DNA of 43,886 nucleotides from positions 1-43,886 of the forward strand of contig JBBRXJ010000016.1 in the NCBI GenBank assembly GCA_038248505.1, read 5' to 3'. The notes beneath the pieces were generated by a model. The model was not told the DNA's origin. It did not search any database and was given only the letters and a program-made list of their open reading frames with translations. Shown one piece after another: positions 1 to 9,453 of the stretch (the stretch's first letter is position 1; each line of letters opens with the position of its first letter). Origin of the DNA: JBBRXJ01 sp038248505 (lineage in GTDB: Bacteria > Bacteroidota > Bacteroidia > Bacteroidales > JBBRXJ01). The position numbers and the translations under genes are program-made.

Positions 1-299
1 ATCTCTCATGGGGGAAAGGGGGTAATATCATTATAAGTCATTATAAAACTGCGTTTTAACCAAAATATAGCCAAAAAAACGCTATCCGGCATTACAAAAA
101 AATTAAGTTGCTAATCTCGTTTTTATTTGCGATTTTTGGGTTTAATCTATTAATAAAGATACAAAATAAAAATTAAATAGTTAAAAGCCTTTTTATTAAA
201 AAAGCAAAACCGCACAAATCTATCTGATGGAATATTTCAAGCTGAAATATAGGTTACTTATATTCTGATCATTCACTCACTACTTCCATCAATTTTTCC
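1..299. other. AT-rich upstream region, no gene seen
   Basis: This stretch before the RNase P RNA gene is very AT-rich and has no reading frame that resembles a protein. It may include the far end of a neighbouring transcription unit that lies outside the window. I see no tRNA, repeat or insertion sequence in it. Confidence 0.5.
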
Positions 300-307
300 T
301 AACTTTG
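300..307 (+). promoter_or_regulatory. Bacteroidota -7 box for rnpB
   Basis: The bases TAACTTTG match the Bacteroidota -7 consensus TAnnTTTG. They sit about six bases before the first base of the RNase P RNA P1 helix (313), which is the spacing expected for a start site there. No convincing -33 TTTG element is present upstream. Confidence 0.55.
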
Positions 308-310
308 CCC

Positions 311-698
311 TAGTAAGCTGTTCTATCGCTCTGCTTTAAGGCAGGGAGGAAAGTCCGGACAACAAAGGACGCCGCACTTCCGAGAGGGAAGATGTTTGAA
401 AGGGCATGGTACCGGAGAAGAAAATAACCGCCTCAACTTGTTGGGGTAAGGGTGAGAAGGTGAGGTAAGAGCTCACCAGTTTCTGTGGCAACACAGGAAG
501 CTGTTCGGCCCGCGGGTTGCAAGGCCATGTATATCCCGTATCTCCTGCAGGAGAATGAGTGGTCCGCTCATACACCGGTTTGTACCGTAAAACGGGAGGG
601 GTAGGCCGCTAGAACCCATTGGTGACAGTGGGACCAGATAAATGGTAGAGGTTCCAAACGCAAGTTTGGTTCACAGAATCCGGCTTATATGCTTACGT
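311..698 (+). ncRNA. rnpB: RNase P RNA (bacterial class A)
   Basis: This is the catalytic RNA of RNase P, which removes 5' leaders from tRNA precursors. The 5' part carries the near-universal block GAGGAAAGTCCGGAC (positions 346-360). The 3' part carries the matching conserved end ACAGAATCCGGCTTATA. GTAAGC at 313-318 pairs with GCTTAC at 691-696 to form the closing P1 helix, which sets both ends to within a few bases. A -7 promoter box precedes it and a strong hairpin terminator follows. A 79-codon antisense frame inside it is a shadow. Confidence 0.96.
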
Positions 699-704
699 TT
701 TTAT

Positions 705-742
705 CTCCCGCTGCTCACAAGGCAGTGGGAGACCCGATTTTT
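705..742 (+). terminator. Rho-independent terminator of rnpB
   Basis: A 10-bp stem (CTCCCGCTGC at 705-714 with GCAGTGGGAG at 722-731, one G-T pair) has a 7-base loop. It is followed by ACCCGATTTTT, giving a short U-run. It lies just after the RNase P RNA and before trmD. Confidence 0.8.
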
Positions 743-770
743 AAAGAACACTATATAGCTTTATGCAATC

Positions 771-1448
771 ATGCGCATCGACATTTTAACTGTAGTACCT
801 GAGCTTCTTGAAAGCCCCTTCTCCCACTCTATTTTAAAACGGGCGCAGCAAAATAAAATAGCTGAAATTTTTATTCATAATATTCGCGACTTTACAACCG
901 ATAAACACCGTAAAGTGGATGATTATGTTTTTAGTGGCGATGCTGGTATGGTAATGAAGTGCGAACCCATTGACCGTGCTATTGAAACATTAAAAGCTGA
1001 GAGAATCTATGATGCGATCATTTTTATGACACCTGACGGCCATTTATTTAATCAAAAAACAGCCAATCATCTTTCTACATTAAATAACATCATAATACTA
1101 TGTGGCCATTACAAAGGCGTTGATCAGCGCGTACGTGATCATCTTATTACCCATGAAATATCTATTGGCGATTATGTTTTATCGGGTGGCGAATTACCTG
1201 CCGCAGTAGTAGTAGATTGCATTGTAAGGCTCATACCAGGTGCAATGTCTGATGAAACATCAGCTCTCACCGATTCCTTTCAAGATAATTTATTATCCCC
1301 CCCAGTGTACACAAGGCCCGCTGAATACAAGGGTTGGAAAGTACCTGACATATTGCTTTCAGGAAACGACCGACTCATTGATGAATGGAAAATGGAACAA
1401 GCCATTGATAAAACAAAGCGTTTACGCCCCGATTTATTTGACCTTTGA
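771..1448 (+). CDS. trmD: tRNA (guanine-N1)-methyltransferase TrmD
   Basis: TrmD methylates G37 at N1 in tRNAs that read CNN codons, using S-adenosylmethionine, and this prevents +1 frameshifting. The 225-residue protein is of normal length for TrmD. It starts MRIDILTVVPELL and carries the SPOUT-knot signatures LCGHYKGVDQRV and EISIGDYVLSGGELPA that build the SAM site. It also has the C-terminal segment PPVYTRPAEYKGWKVPDILLSG that positions the tRNA. The start lies 28 bases after the rnpB terminator. Downstream, a lipoprotein gene begins 14 bases after its stop. Ribosome-associated neighbours usual in other phyla (rimM, rplS) are absent here. Confidence 0.96.
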   Translation: MRIDILTVVPELLESPFSHSILKRAQQNKIAEIFIHNIRDFTTDKHRKVDDYVFSGDAGMVMKCEPIDRAIETLKAERIYDAIIFMTPDGHLFNQKTANHLSTLNNIIILCGHYKGVDQRVRDHLITHEISIGDYVLSGGELPAAVVVDCIVRLIPGAMSDETSALTDSFQDNLLSPPVYTRPAEYKGWKVPDILLSGNDRLIDEWKMEQAIDKTKRLRPDLFDL

Positions 1449-1461
1449 TATAAATACACGA

Positions 1462-4215
1462 ATGAACTTTTTTAAAATTAATTGGATTTTTCTTTTGCTT
1501 TTCACACTGTTAATAGCTTGTAAGGATATTACAAACGGTGAACCAGAAGTATCAGAAGCAAGTATTGAGTCAAAACCATGGATCTATTGGTGGTGGATGG
1601 GTAGCTCCGTAACACCTGAGGGAATTACTCAGAATCTTGAATATTTTCACAGCAGTGGGATTGGTGGTGTACACATCATCCCAATATACGGCGTACAAAA
1701 CGATACAGTGCAGATTGATTTTCTCAGCAGCAAATGGAATGATTTATTTATATACACGTTAAAAGAAGCACGTCGCTTAAATATGGCGGTTGACCTAAGT
1801 GGTGGGACTGGCTGGCCTTATGGAGGTGCGGGCATAGAAGCAAAAAACGCATCGCGAAAATTAGTTATTGAAACAAAAGAAATTACAGGTGTAAAACTTA
1901 TAAATATTGATCTTCTGAGGAATACTCCCGACATTGAAATTGTTCAGGTTTTTGCCGAAAATAAAAAGAGAAAGCTCATAAATATAAGTCAATATGTAAT
2001 AAACGGAAAACTAAAATGGAAAGCCCCACAAGGTAAAATCACATTACATATATTACGTTCAGAGCCAACATATCAGCAAGTAAAAAGAGCAGCACCAGGA
2101 GGTATTGGTCTGGTTCTTGATCACTTTAATAAGGAATCTGTACAATTCTACTTAAAACGCTTCGATAGTCTTTTTTTAAAAATAAAAAATGATAGTCTCC
2201 CTTTTCGATGTTTATACAACGATTCTTACGAAGTTTTTAACGCCAATTGGTCACATGGCTTTGAGCAAGCATTTATTGAGCGAATAGGATATTCATTTAA
2301 CGAAAAATGCTATCTTCTCATTCAGCAAACAGCCTTTGACTCTGCAATACGTTTTTCATACGATCTCCGACTTACCCTTGGTACTTTATTAGAAGAAAAT
2401 TTTGCTCAAACATGGAGTAATTACGCACATATGCTAGGCATTCAAACCCGCTACCAAGCACACGGATCACCTGCAAATATTCTTGATTTATATGCTAATT
2501 CCGACTATCCTGAAACCGAATGTTTTGGATCAAGCCGTTTTAAAATTCCTGGAGTACGATATGATAGCACTTACCCCATTGAAAAATCATGGAAACCAGA
2601 GCCTTTAGTAATGAAATTTGCCTCGTCAGCGGCAAATTTTAATGAAAAAAAATTGGTGAGTTCCGAAACGGGTACTTGGTTGGCCGAACATTTTAATGTG
2701 AGCTTAGCACAAATAAAACCACAGATAGATGAACTTTTTATAAATGGCATAAACCACATTTTTTATCATGGCAGTACTTATAGCGAAACACGTGAAGCTT
2801 GGCCAGGAAGACTTTTTTATGCTTCAACTAATTTTGGACAGACCTCTCATTTTTCACGTGAGCTACCCTTTTTAAATCGATATATATCCAATTGCCAGAC
2901 TATATTGCAGAAAGCCTATCCTGATAATGATTTATTAATCTATTTCCCATATCACGATATATTAAATAGTGCTTCAGGCATTCAGCCAATTCAACTCGAT
3001 GTACACCATCCTCAACAATGGTTGCTTGAGAGCAGCTGTGGTAAACTTGTTAGCCTACTCAACATGAATGGTTACACATGGGATTATATTTCAGACCAAC
3101 AGCTAAACAACATAATTAGTATAAAAAAAGGTTTAATACAAGCACCAGGAGGAATGTATAAAGCCATTTTAGTTCCTGCAAGCAAATACATGCCACTACA
3201 AACAATGCAACAATTCCAAAAATTGAAGGAATTGGGAGCAGCCATACTTTTCATTGATGCTTTACCACAAAAGGTTCCTGGACTTTTAAACTACAAAGTA
3301 AAAGAAGACAGTTTACGAATTTTGAATAAAAAAATTGTAAAAACCAAATTAAGAGATATAAACGAAAGCCTTAAAAAGCTTAACATTCCACAAGAAGAAC
3401 TGGCCTTAAGAGGACTTCAATTTATTAGAAAAAGGAACACCGATGGTCAGGTTTATTTTATCAGCAACCTACAAAATCGATTTACTGAAAGTTGGATAAC
3501 ACTTGAAAGTAAAACAAATACAGCTGAATTTTATAATCCACTTACAGAACAAAAAGGAATTGCACGCAGCGAGAAACTGCCCGGAAAACTAAGAGTATTT
3601 ATGCAACTAGAGGCTGGGCAATCAATTATAATTCAAACATATACTAATAAAATAAAAGATACACAATGGGAATATCGCTATCCCTCATGTAGTGAGTATT
3701 TCATAAAAGGCCCATGGCAAGTTATTTTTAATGATAAAGACAGTTTATGCCCACCCGATACGGATATTATGCAGCTCAAAGACTTATGTAGTATAAAAGG
3801 AGATAGCTTATATAAATATTACAATGGTAGAATTAGTTATAAAAACATCTTTAAAATAGCAAAGAGAAATATCAATACAAATGGCTATCGTATTGATTTA
3901 GGTGACGTAAGAGAAACAGCGCGTGTTACCATAAATGGACGATTAATAGGTACTGCGTGGTGCGTACCCTATGAATTAATTATAAAACCAAACATCATTA
4001 AGGAAGAAAACCAGATAGAGATAGAAGTAAGTACACTATCCGCAAACCGTATACGATGGTTCGATTTAAATAAAATTCCCTGGAAAAAATTTGAGGATAT
4101 AAATTTTGTTAACATACAGTATCAATCTTTTGATGCATCTAAGTGGAAACCTAGGCCAATAGGATTATTGGGTCCCATTAGATTAATTCCTTTGATAGGG
4201 GTTAGTGATGAGTAA
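1462..4215 (+). CDS. GH106-like glycoside hydrolase (alpha-L-rhamnosidase family), lipoprotein
   Basis: The frame stays open upstream into trmD, but the ATG at 1462 is the right start because it opens a lipoprotein signal peptide (hydrophobic core, then LLIAC with Cys20). The mature protein is therefore probably outer-membrane anchored. Shortly after comes a block typical of the GH106/alpha-L-rhamnosidase family: PWIYWWWMGSSVTPEGIT, then GIGGVHIIPIYG, then DLSGGTGWPYGG. The length, 917 residues, fits the family, whose known members cleave terminal alpha-L-rhamnose from pectic glycans. Near the C-terminus DLGDVRETARVTINGR and GTAWCVPYEL look like the galactose-binding-like beta-sandwich seen at the end of GH106 proteins. 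I did not map catalytic residues with certainty, so the substrate is an inference. It is followed by a promoter for aguB, so it probably ends a unit. Confidence 0.75.
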   Translation: MNFFKINWIFLLLFTLLIACKDITNGEPEVSEASIESKPWIYWWWMGSSVTPEGITQNLEYFHSSGIGGVHIIPIYGVQNDTVQIDFLSSKWNDLFIYTLKEARRLNMAVDLSGGTGWPYGGAGIEAKNASRKLVIETKEITGVKLINIDLLRNTPDIEIVQVFAENKKRKLINISQYVINGKLKWKAPQGKITLHILRSEPTYQQVKRAAPGGIGLVLDHFNKESVQFYLKRFDSLFLKIKNDSLPFRCLYNDSYEVFNANWSHGFEQAFIERIGYSFNEKCYLLIQQTAFDSAIRFSYDLRLTLGTLLEENFAQTWSNYAHMLGIQTRYQAHGSPANILDLYANSDYPETECFGSSRFKIPGVRYDSTYPIEKSWKPEPLVMKFASSAANFNEKKLVSSETGTWLAEHFNVSLAQIKPQIDELFINGINHIFYHGSTYSETREAWPGRLFYASTNFGQTSHFSRELPFLNRYISNCQTILQKAYPDNDLLIYFPYHDILNSASGIQPIQLDVHHPQQWLLESSCGKLVSLLNMNGYTWDYISDQQLNNIISIKKGLIQAPGGMYKAILVPASKYMPLQTMQQFQKLKELGAAILFIDALPQKVPGLLNYKVKEDSLRILNKKIVKTKLRDINESLKKLNIPQEELALRGLQFIRKRNTDGQVYFISNLQNRFTESWITLESKTNTAEFYNPLTEQKGIARSEKLPGKLRVFMQLEAGQSIIIQTYTNKIKDTQWEYRYPSCSEYFIKGPWQVIFNDKDSLCPPDTDIMQLKDLCSIKGDSLYKYYNGRISYKNIFKIAKRNINTNGYRIDLGDVRETARVTINGRLIGTAWCVPYELIIKPNIIKEENQIEIEVSTLSANRIRWFDLNKIPWKKFEDINFVNIQYQSFDASKWKPRPIGLLGPIRLIPLIGVSDE

Positions 4216-4294
4216 TCTGCCGCAATTCTGTGACGAGTGATTAGTTAATAATGAGGGTACAAGCATTTTTAGAATATAGATTTCGGTTTTAGCG

Positions 4295-4302
4295 TAAATT
4301 TG
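4295..4302 (+). promoter_or_regulatory. -7 promoter box upstream of aguB
   Basis: TAAATTTG matches TAnnTTTG and lies 28 bases before the TTG start of aguB, giving a leader of roughly 20 bases. No clear -33 element was found. Confidence 0.4.
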
Positions 4303-4330
4303 TTATTTTTACGACATAACATAAAAGAAT

Positions 4331-5200
4331 TTGGAAAAACGTAAAATAAAAGTAGGTTTAGTTCAGCTGCAATGCACTAGAGAAGTTCGTTCGAACTTAC
4401 AAAAAAGCATTGAACGTATTCGCGAAGCTGCTGCTAAAGGGGCAAATATTATTTGTTTACAGGAGCTTTTTACCTCATTGTATTTTTGTGATGTAGAAGA
4501 TCATGCAAATTTTTCATTAGCAGAGAGCATTCCAGGACCTACGACCGATATTTTAAGTAAACTTTCGGCTGAACTAGGTGTTGTTATCATTGCATCATTA
4601 TTTGAGAAACGTGCTGAGGGATTATATCACAACACTACTGCTGTGCTAGATACCGACGGGCTTTATCTCGGCAAATATCGCAAACAACATATACCCGATG
4701 ATCCAGGATTTTACGAAAAATTTTATTTCACTCCAGGCGACGAGGGATATAAAGTATTTAATACAAAATTTGGCAAACTGGGCGTGTTAATCTGTTGGGA
4801 TCAATGGTATCCAGAAGCAGCACGAATTACCTGTTTAATGGGCGCAGAGATTCTATTTTACCCCACTGCCATTGGATGGTCGAACACCCAAACCGAAGAA
4901 GTAAATAAAGAACAGTATAATGCTTGGCAAACGGTACAATGCGGACATGCTGTGGCAAATGGCGTTTATGTTGTTTCCGTTAACCGAGTAGGAAATGAAG
5001 GAGACATGATTTTCTGGGGTGGTTCATTTGTTTCTAATCCCTTCGGAAGCCTTTTATATCAAGCCTCACATGATAAAGAAGAAATTCATGTTCACGAATT
5101 AGAAATGGAAAAAGTGGATTACTACAGAGTACACTGGCCCTTTTTGCGTGATCGACGGATTGACACTTATGAGCCGATTACGAAGCGATTCGTTGATTAA
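4331..5200 (+). CDS. aguB: N-carbamoylputrescine amidase
   Basis: This enzyme hydrolyses N-carbamoylputrescine to putrescine, CO2 and ammonia, the last step of the agmatine route to polyamines. The 289-residue protein belongs to the nitrilase (carbon-nitrogen hydrolase) fold. It has the expected Glu-Lys-Cys triad: Glu45 in CLQELF, Lys118 in YRKQHIPDDPGF and Cys155 in LICWDQWYPEAAR. The WDQWYPEAAR segment is typical of the carbamoylputrescine subgroup. The start is TTG; no in-frame ATG lies close to the conserved N-terminus. The agmatine deiminase gene follows 41 bases downstream, so the two probably form an operon that makes putrescine from agmatine. No arginine decarboxylase is in the window. 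Confidence 0.93.
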   Translation: MEKRKIKVGLVQLQCTREVRSNLQKSIERIREAAAKGANIICLQELFTSLYFCDVEDHANFSLAESIPGPTTDILSKLSAELGVVIIASLFEKRAEGLYHNTTAVLDTDGLYLGKYRKQHIPDDPGFYEKFYFTPGDEGYKVFNTKFGKLGVLICWDQWYPEAARITCLMGAEILFYPTAIGWSNTQTEEVNKEQYNAWQTVQCGHAVANGVYVVSVNRVGNEGDMIFWGGSFVSNPFGSLLYQASHDKEEIHVHELEMEKVDYYRVHWPFLRDRRIDTYEPITKRFVD

Positions 5201-5241
5201 AAATAAGGATGAGAAGATGATCCGCCAGTAAAAAAGATAAG

Positions 5242-6282
5242 ATGAATACAAAAAAACCAAGAGAATTAGGATTTACCTTTCCAGCTGAATGGGAGAAACA
5301 CAGAGCTACATGGCTGAGTTATCCTCATAATGATAGTTCATGGCCTGGTAAGATTAACACCATATTTCCTTTTTATCATCAGTTTATTTTAGAGTTATCA
5401 AAAGGAGAAGAAGTAAATATTAATGTGATTAACGAAACCATGCGCGATCATGTTAAGAAGGATCTTATTGCCTTTGGAGTGGATATGAGCAAGATAAAAC
5501 TCCACTTGAATGTCACTAATGATGCATGGTGTCGCGATCATGGACCTGCCTTTTTAGTTAACCGTACAACAAAAGAAAAAGTTATTGTTAATTGGCTATA
5601 TAATGCATGGGGAAATAAATACCCACATGACTTAGATACCGTAATTCCAACACATGTAGCAAATTATCTGAAGCTACCTGTTTATTATCCAGGTATTGTA
5701 ATGGAAGGCGGATCCGTTGATTTTAATGGCAAAGGAACGATTCTAACTACTACCGCTTGTCTCTTGCATGAGAATAGAAATCCACAACTTAAACATGCCG
5801 ATATAGAACAATTCCTTTATGATTATTATGGCGTAGAACAAATACTTTGGCTCGACGATGGCATTGAAGGCGACGATACCAATGGGCATATTGATGATAT
5901 TACCCGCTTTGTTAATGAAGATACGGTTGTCACCGTTATTGAAACAGACAAGAACGACCCGAACTATGAGCCATTACAGCATAATTTAAGATTACTAAAG
6001 AAAATGCGATTATTAAATGGCAAGCAATTGAACATTGTTGAGCTACCAATGCCCGATCGTATTGACTTTGAATATCAACGCCTGCCTGCATCTTACGCCA
6101 ATTTTTACATTGCAAATGCCGGAGTAATGGTGCCAACGTATGAATGTCATAAAGATCAAACGGCTATTGATATTTTATCGCAATGTTTTAAAGATCGTCC
6201 GGTAATTGGAATTGATTCCATAGAAATCATTTGGGGACTAGGTAGTTGGCATTGTTTGAGTCAACAAGAACCTGAAATTTAA
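5242..6282 (+). CDS. aguA: Agmatine deiminase
   Basis: This enzyme converts agmatine to N-carbamoylputrescine and ammonia, supplying the substrate of the upstream amidase. The 346-residue protein has the peptidyl-arginine-deiminase fold. It begins with the family pattern GFTFPAEWEKHRATWLSYPH, contains NDAWCRDHGPAF (guanidine-binding Asp and Arg), GIEGDDTNGHIDDITRF (catalytic His and Asp) and ends with GSWHCLSQQEPEI, where Cys338 is the nucleophile. All catalytic positions are present. It sits between the amidase (41-base gap) and a GH3 gene (21-base gap). Confidence 0.95.
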   Translation: MNTKKPRELGFTFPAEWEKHRATWLSYPHNDSSWPGKINTIFPFYHQFILELSKGEEVNINVINETMRDHVKKDLIAFGVDMSKIKLHLNVTNDAWCRDHGPAFLVNRTTKEKVIVNWLYNAWGNKYPHDLDTVIPTHVANYLKLPVYYPGIVMEGGSVDFNGKGTILTTTACLLHENRNPQLKHADIEQFLYDYYGVEQILWLDDGIEGDDTNGHIDDITRFVNEDTVVTVIETDKNDPNYEPLQHNLRLLKKMRLLNGKQLNIVELPMPDRIDFEYQRLPASYANFYIANAGVMVPTYECHKDQTAIDILSQCFKDRPVIGIDSIEIIWGLGSWHCLSQQEPEI

Positions 6283-6303
6283 ATATGCAAATATATTGAA
6301 GCC

Positions 6304-8031
6304 ATGAAATTATTCTCATCAATTATCCTATTTCTATTAGCCTTTTCAGGTATTTCACAAACAGTTGTTAAAACCAATGAAGGTTGGGAATCATTAACCG
6401 TACGTGAAAAAGTATGTCAAATAGTTGTAGTGTTTCATGATCCTGCAGAACACGCAAAGATTGGAAATGGCAGTTTAGAAGAGTTTTTTATAAAATATCC
6501 AGTAAGTGCATTCTGGACTGGATGGAAAAACCTTGTCGGTACCGAAGCAAAAGACAAGCTTGACGTAATGCACCAATCCGTTGATAATTACCGTAAGCAT
6601 AGCAAGTATCCCTGTTTATTTATGGAAGATTTTGAACAAGGAATTGGAGATCGTTTTGCAGGGATGACATTGCTTCCATATTTAATGGCAATGAGTGCTG
6701 CCAATTCACCTGCATTGGCTTATGAATATGGGAAGACCATAGCTACACAGGCTCGTAGTTTAGGCGTAAATATGTTGGCGCATCCAGTTGCTGATATCAA
6801 TCTAAATCCATTAAATCCTATAGCGAGTATTCGATGTACAGGTGATGATCCTGATCGTGCAATTGCTTTGTTATCGCAACAAATAAAGGCAATGCAATCA
6901 AGAGGAGTTGCTGCAACCATAAAACATTTTCCAGGTGATGGAGTTGATTATCGAGATCAACACATGCTTACCAGTTGTAATTCGCTGAGTAAAGAAGACT
7001 GGAAAAAATATCATGGTAAAGTTTTTCAAGCACTTATTGATTCAGGCGTTTATTGTATAATGCCAGGACATATTTCATTACCTGCATATCAAACACCTAC
7101 AAAAGATGGACTGTATCTACCAGCAACATTATCAAAAGAATTACTTACCGATTTGTTAAAAAAAGAAATGAACTTCAAAGGAGTTATTCTTTCAGATGCA
7201 ATGGTAATGGGTGGTTTCAGAGGTTGGTACCCTACTAATCTGGAATGTGAAATACAAACATTTTTAGCAGGAGTTGATTTAGTATTGTGGCCAAGTTATG
7301 AATTGATTGACACACTTGTAAGTCGTATAAATAGAGGTATTATACCCATTGAACGTTTAAATGATGCAGTTAGTAGAGTGTGGAACTTAAAGAAAAAACT
7401 AGGTCTATTTAACTCAAATTATGCTCCATATACACAGCTCACCGACGAAGATAAAGCAAATGCTCAGGAAGCCCAAAAAAACATTTGTGAGCGTGCCATA
7501 ACCTTGGTGCGAGATAAAGAAAATATTTTACCCTTAATTAAAGAAAGAGATAAAAAAATATTAGTAGTTGGTGTAGCACCATCATTTACAAAGGGTGGCG
7601 ATGCATCTATTAAAGCGACAATGATGACAGCTGATTTATTAAGAGAACAAGGTTTCAATGTTGAATATAAGAACAATCTTTTATATGAAAATGATGGTTG
7701 GAAAGAAAACATTAGCACAGCCTATGATAAAATAATTTTCGTGTTTGCCTATGCAATACACAAACCTCTCGGCACTGTGATGCTATATGACGATCAGGCT
7801 CAGACCATATGGGGTATTAATGCCATGCCAAAGGAGAATGTCATAATCGTTTCACTTGGTACTCCATACTTAATCAGTCAGTATTTTGAGAGAAGCACTA
7901 TTTACATCAATACTTACAGTGCCTGTAAACCTATACAAGATGCATTAATAAAAGCATTAACAGGTCAAATACCATTTCAAGGAACTTCACCTGTTGATTT
8001 AAACGGTAAAATGAAATTCATTTTAAAATAA
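6304..8031 (+). CDS. Secreted GH3 beta-N-acetylhexosaminidase-like enzyme
   Basis: A signal peptide (MKLFSSIILFLLAFSGISQ) points to export to the periplasm or beyond. The rest matches glycoside hydrolase family 3. Around residue 207 is KHFPGDG followed by DQH, matching the KHFPGHG...DSH loop of NagZ-type enzymes, where the Asp-His pair replaces the usual acid/base Glu. GVILSDAMVMGG around residue 298 holds the nucleophile Asp. The NagZ loop Asp-x-His is kept although the second His of KHFPGHG is Asp here. At 575 residues it is longer than single-domain NagZ and includes part of the GH3 C-terminal domain (VVGVAPSFTKGGDASIKATM onward). A role in peptidoglycan or chitin-type N-acetylhexosaminide turnover is inferred. 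Confidence 0.8.
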   Translation: MKLFSSIILFLLAFSGISQTVVKTNEGWESLTVREKVCQIVVVFHDPAEHAKIGNGSLEEFFIKYPVSAFWTGWKNLVGTEAKDKLDVMHQSVDNYRKHSKYPCLFMEDFEQGIGDRFAGMTLLPYLMAMSAANSPALAYEYGKTIATQARSLGVNMLAHPVADINLNPLNPIASIRCTGDDPDRAIALLSQQIKAMQSRGVAATIKHFPGDGVDYRDQHMLTSCNSLSKEDWKKYHGKVFQALIDSGVYCIMPGHISLPAYQTPTKDGLYLPATLSKELLTDLLKKEMNFKGVILSDAMVMGGFRGWYPTNLECEIQTFLAGVDLVLWPSYELIDTLVSRINRGIIPIERLNDAVSRVWNLKKKLGLFNSNYAPYTQLTDEDKANAQEAQKNICERAITLVRDKENILPLIKERDKKILVVGVAPSFTKGGDASIKATMMTADLLREQGFNVEYKNNLLYENDGWKENISTAYDKIIFVFAYAIHKPLGTVMLYDDQAQTIWGINAMPKENVIIVSLGTPYLISQYFERSTIYINTYSACKPIQDALIKALTGQIPFQGTSPVDLNGKMKFILK

Positions 8032-8044
8032 TAGAAAAAAAACT

Positions 8045-9448
8045 ATGGAAAATTTCATGAATGAGAATTTCATGCTTGAGAACAAGACTGCACAGCGCTT
8101 GTATCATGAGCATGCAGCAAAAATGCCCATTATTGATTATCACTGTCATCTTCCAGTAAAGGAAATTGCTGATGATCGTAAATTTGACAACATTGCACAA
8201 ATATGGTTGAGTAGTGATCATTACAAATGGCGTGCCATGCGCACCAATGGGGTTGATGAACGTTTCTGTACCGGCAATGCTAGCGATTGGGAGAAATTTG
8301 AGAAATGGGCCGAAACTGTTCCGCATACCATGCGCAATCCATTGTATCATTGGACACATTTGGAATTAAACAGTCCATTTGGTATTAACAAAGTATTAAA
8401 TCCATCAAGTGCAAAAGAAATTTGGGATGAGACCTCACGTCAATTGCAAAGTAAATACTCGGTACGTCAACTTATAACAAGCTTAAACGTAGAGACCATC
8501 TGTACAACCGACGATCCTATTGATTCATTAGAGTGGCATCGTAAAATTAAAGCCGATAAATTTAGTACAAGAGTGTATCCTGCATGGAGACCTGATAAAG
8601 CGATGATGGTTGATAATCCGGCAACATTCAACGCCTATATTGATCAGCTCGCTATGGTATCGGGCATTGAGATTAGCGATTATTCGAAATTAATGGATGC
8701 ATTAAACAAGAGACATGATTTATTTCATGAAAATGGAGCACGATTAAGTGATCATGGATTGGAAACTATGTATGCTGAAAGCTATACTGACAGTGAGATT
8801 AAAACTATTTTCATTAAAGTACGCGCTGGAAAAGATTTAACCAAAGAAGAAATTCTGAAATTTAAATCGGCAATGTTGTATGAATTTGCTTTAATGGATC
8901 ACCAAAAAGGTTGGTCGCAACAATTCCATTTAGGTGCCATGCGTAACAACAATAGTCGCCTATTCACAAAACTTGGTCCAGATACCGGTTTTGACAGCAT
9001 TGGTGATTATGAAGTAGGAACTTCCATGTCAGGCTTTTTAGACCGTTTAGATAAAGAAAATAAATTGGCAAAAACGATCATTTACAATTTGAATCCACGC
9101 GACAACGCTCTATATGCAACCATGATTGGCAATTACCAAGATGGAAGTATTGCTGGAAAAATGCAATGGGGATCGGGATGGTGGTTCTTGGATCAAAAGT
9201 ATGGAATGATAGATCATTTAAATAGCTTATCTATGCTTGGATTGCTGAGTCGTTTTGTAGGAATGCTTACCGATTCACGTAGCTTTTTATCGTTCCCACG
9301 TCATGAATATTTCCGTCGCATTGTTTGCAATCTGATTGCTATTGATGTCGAGAAAGGTGAAATACCTTCCGATATGGACGTTTTAGGAAAGATGGTAGAA
9401 AACATTTGCTATTACAATGCGAAGAATTATTTTAATTTTCCTAAATAA
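8045..9448 (+). CDS. uxaC: Glucuronate/galacturonate isomerase
   Basis: UxaC interconverts D-glucuronate and D-fructuronate, or D-galacturonate and D-tagaturonate, as the first intracellular step of uronate use. The 467-residue protein is the usual length and has the amidohydrolase-like metal site DYHCHLPVKEI near residue 34. Other recognisable family segments are WLSSDHYKWRAMRTNGV, HWTHLELNSPFGI, TTDDPIDSLEWH, QQFHLGAMRNNNSR, SGWWFLDQKYGM and LTDSRSFLSFPRHEYFRR. It starts 13 bases after the GH3 gene. A GH106-like and a GH2-type gene elsewhere in the window would fit pectin-type sugar use, but no other uronate genes (uxaB, kduI, kdgK) are nearby. Confidence 0.95.
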   Translation: MENFMNENFMLENKTAQRLYHEHAAKMPIIDYHCHLPVKEIADDRKFDNIAQIWLSSDHYKWRAMRTNGVDERFCTGNASDWEKFEKWAETVPHTMRNPLYHWTHLELNSPFGINKVLNPSSAKEIWDETSRQLQSKYSVRQLITSLNVETICTTDDPIDSLEWHRKIKADKFSTRVYPAWRPDKAMMVDNPATFNAYIDQLAMVSGIEISDYSKLMDALNKRHDLFHENGARLSDHGLETMYAESYTDSEIKTIFIKVRAGKDLTKEEILKFKSAMLYEFALMDHQKGWSQQFHLGAMRNNNSRLFTKLGPDTGFDSIGDYEVGTSMSGFLDRLDKENKLAKTIIYNLNPRDNALYATMIGNYQDGSIAGKMQWGSGWWFLDQKYGMIDHLNSLSMLGLLSRFVGMLTDSRSFLSFPRHEYFRRIVCNLIAIDVEKGEIPSDMDVLGKMVENICYYNAKNYFNFPK

Positions 9449-9453
9449 TTAAA

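Noticed and set aside
336..575. Leftward 79-codon frame
   Set aside because: It lies antisense inside the RNase P RNA gene and has no family resemblance.
1240..1461. Start of the GH106-like gene at 1240 inside trmD
   Set aside because: The frame is open by chance there; the ATG at 1462 opens a clear lipoprotein signal peptide.
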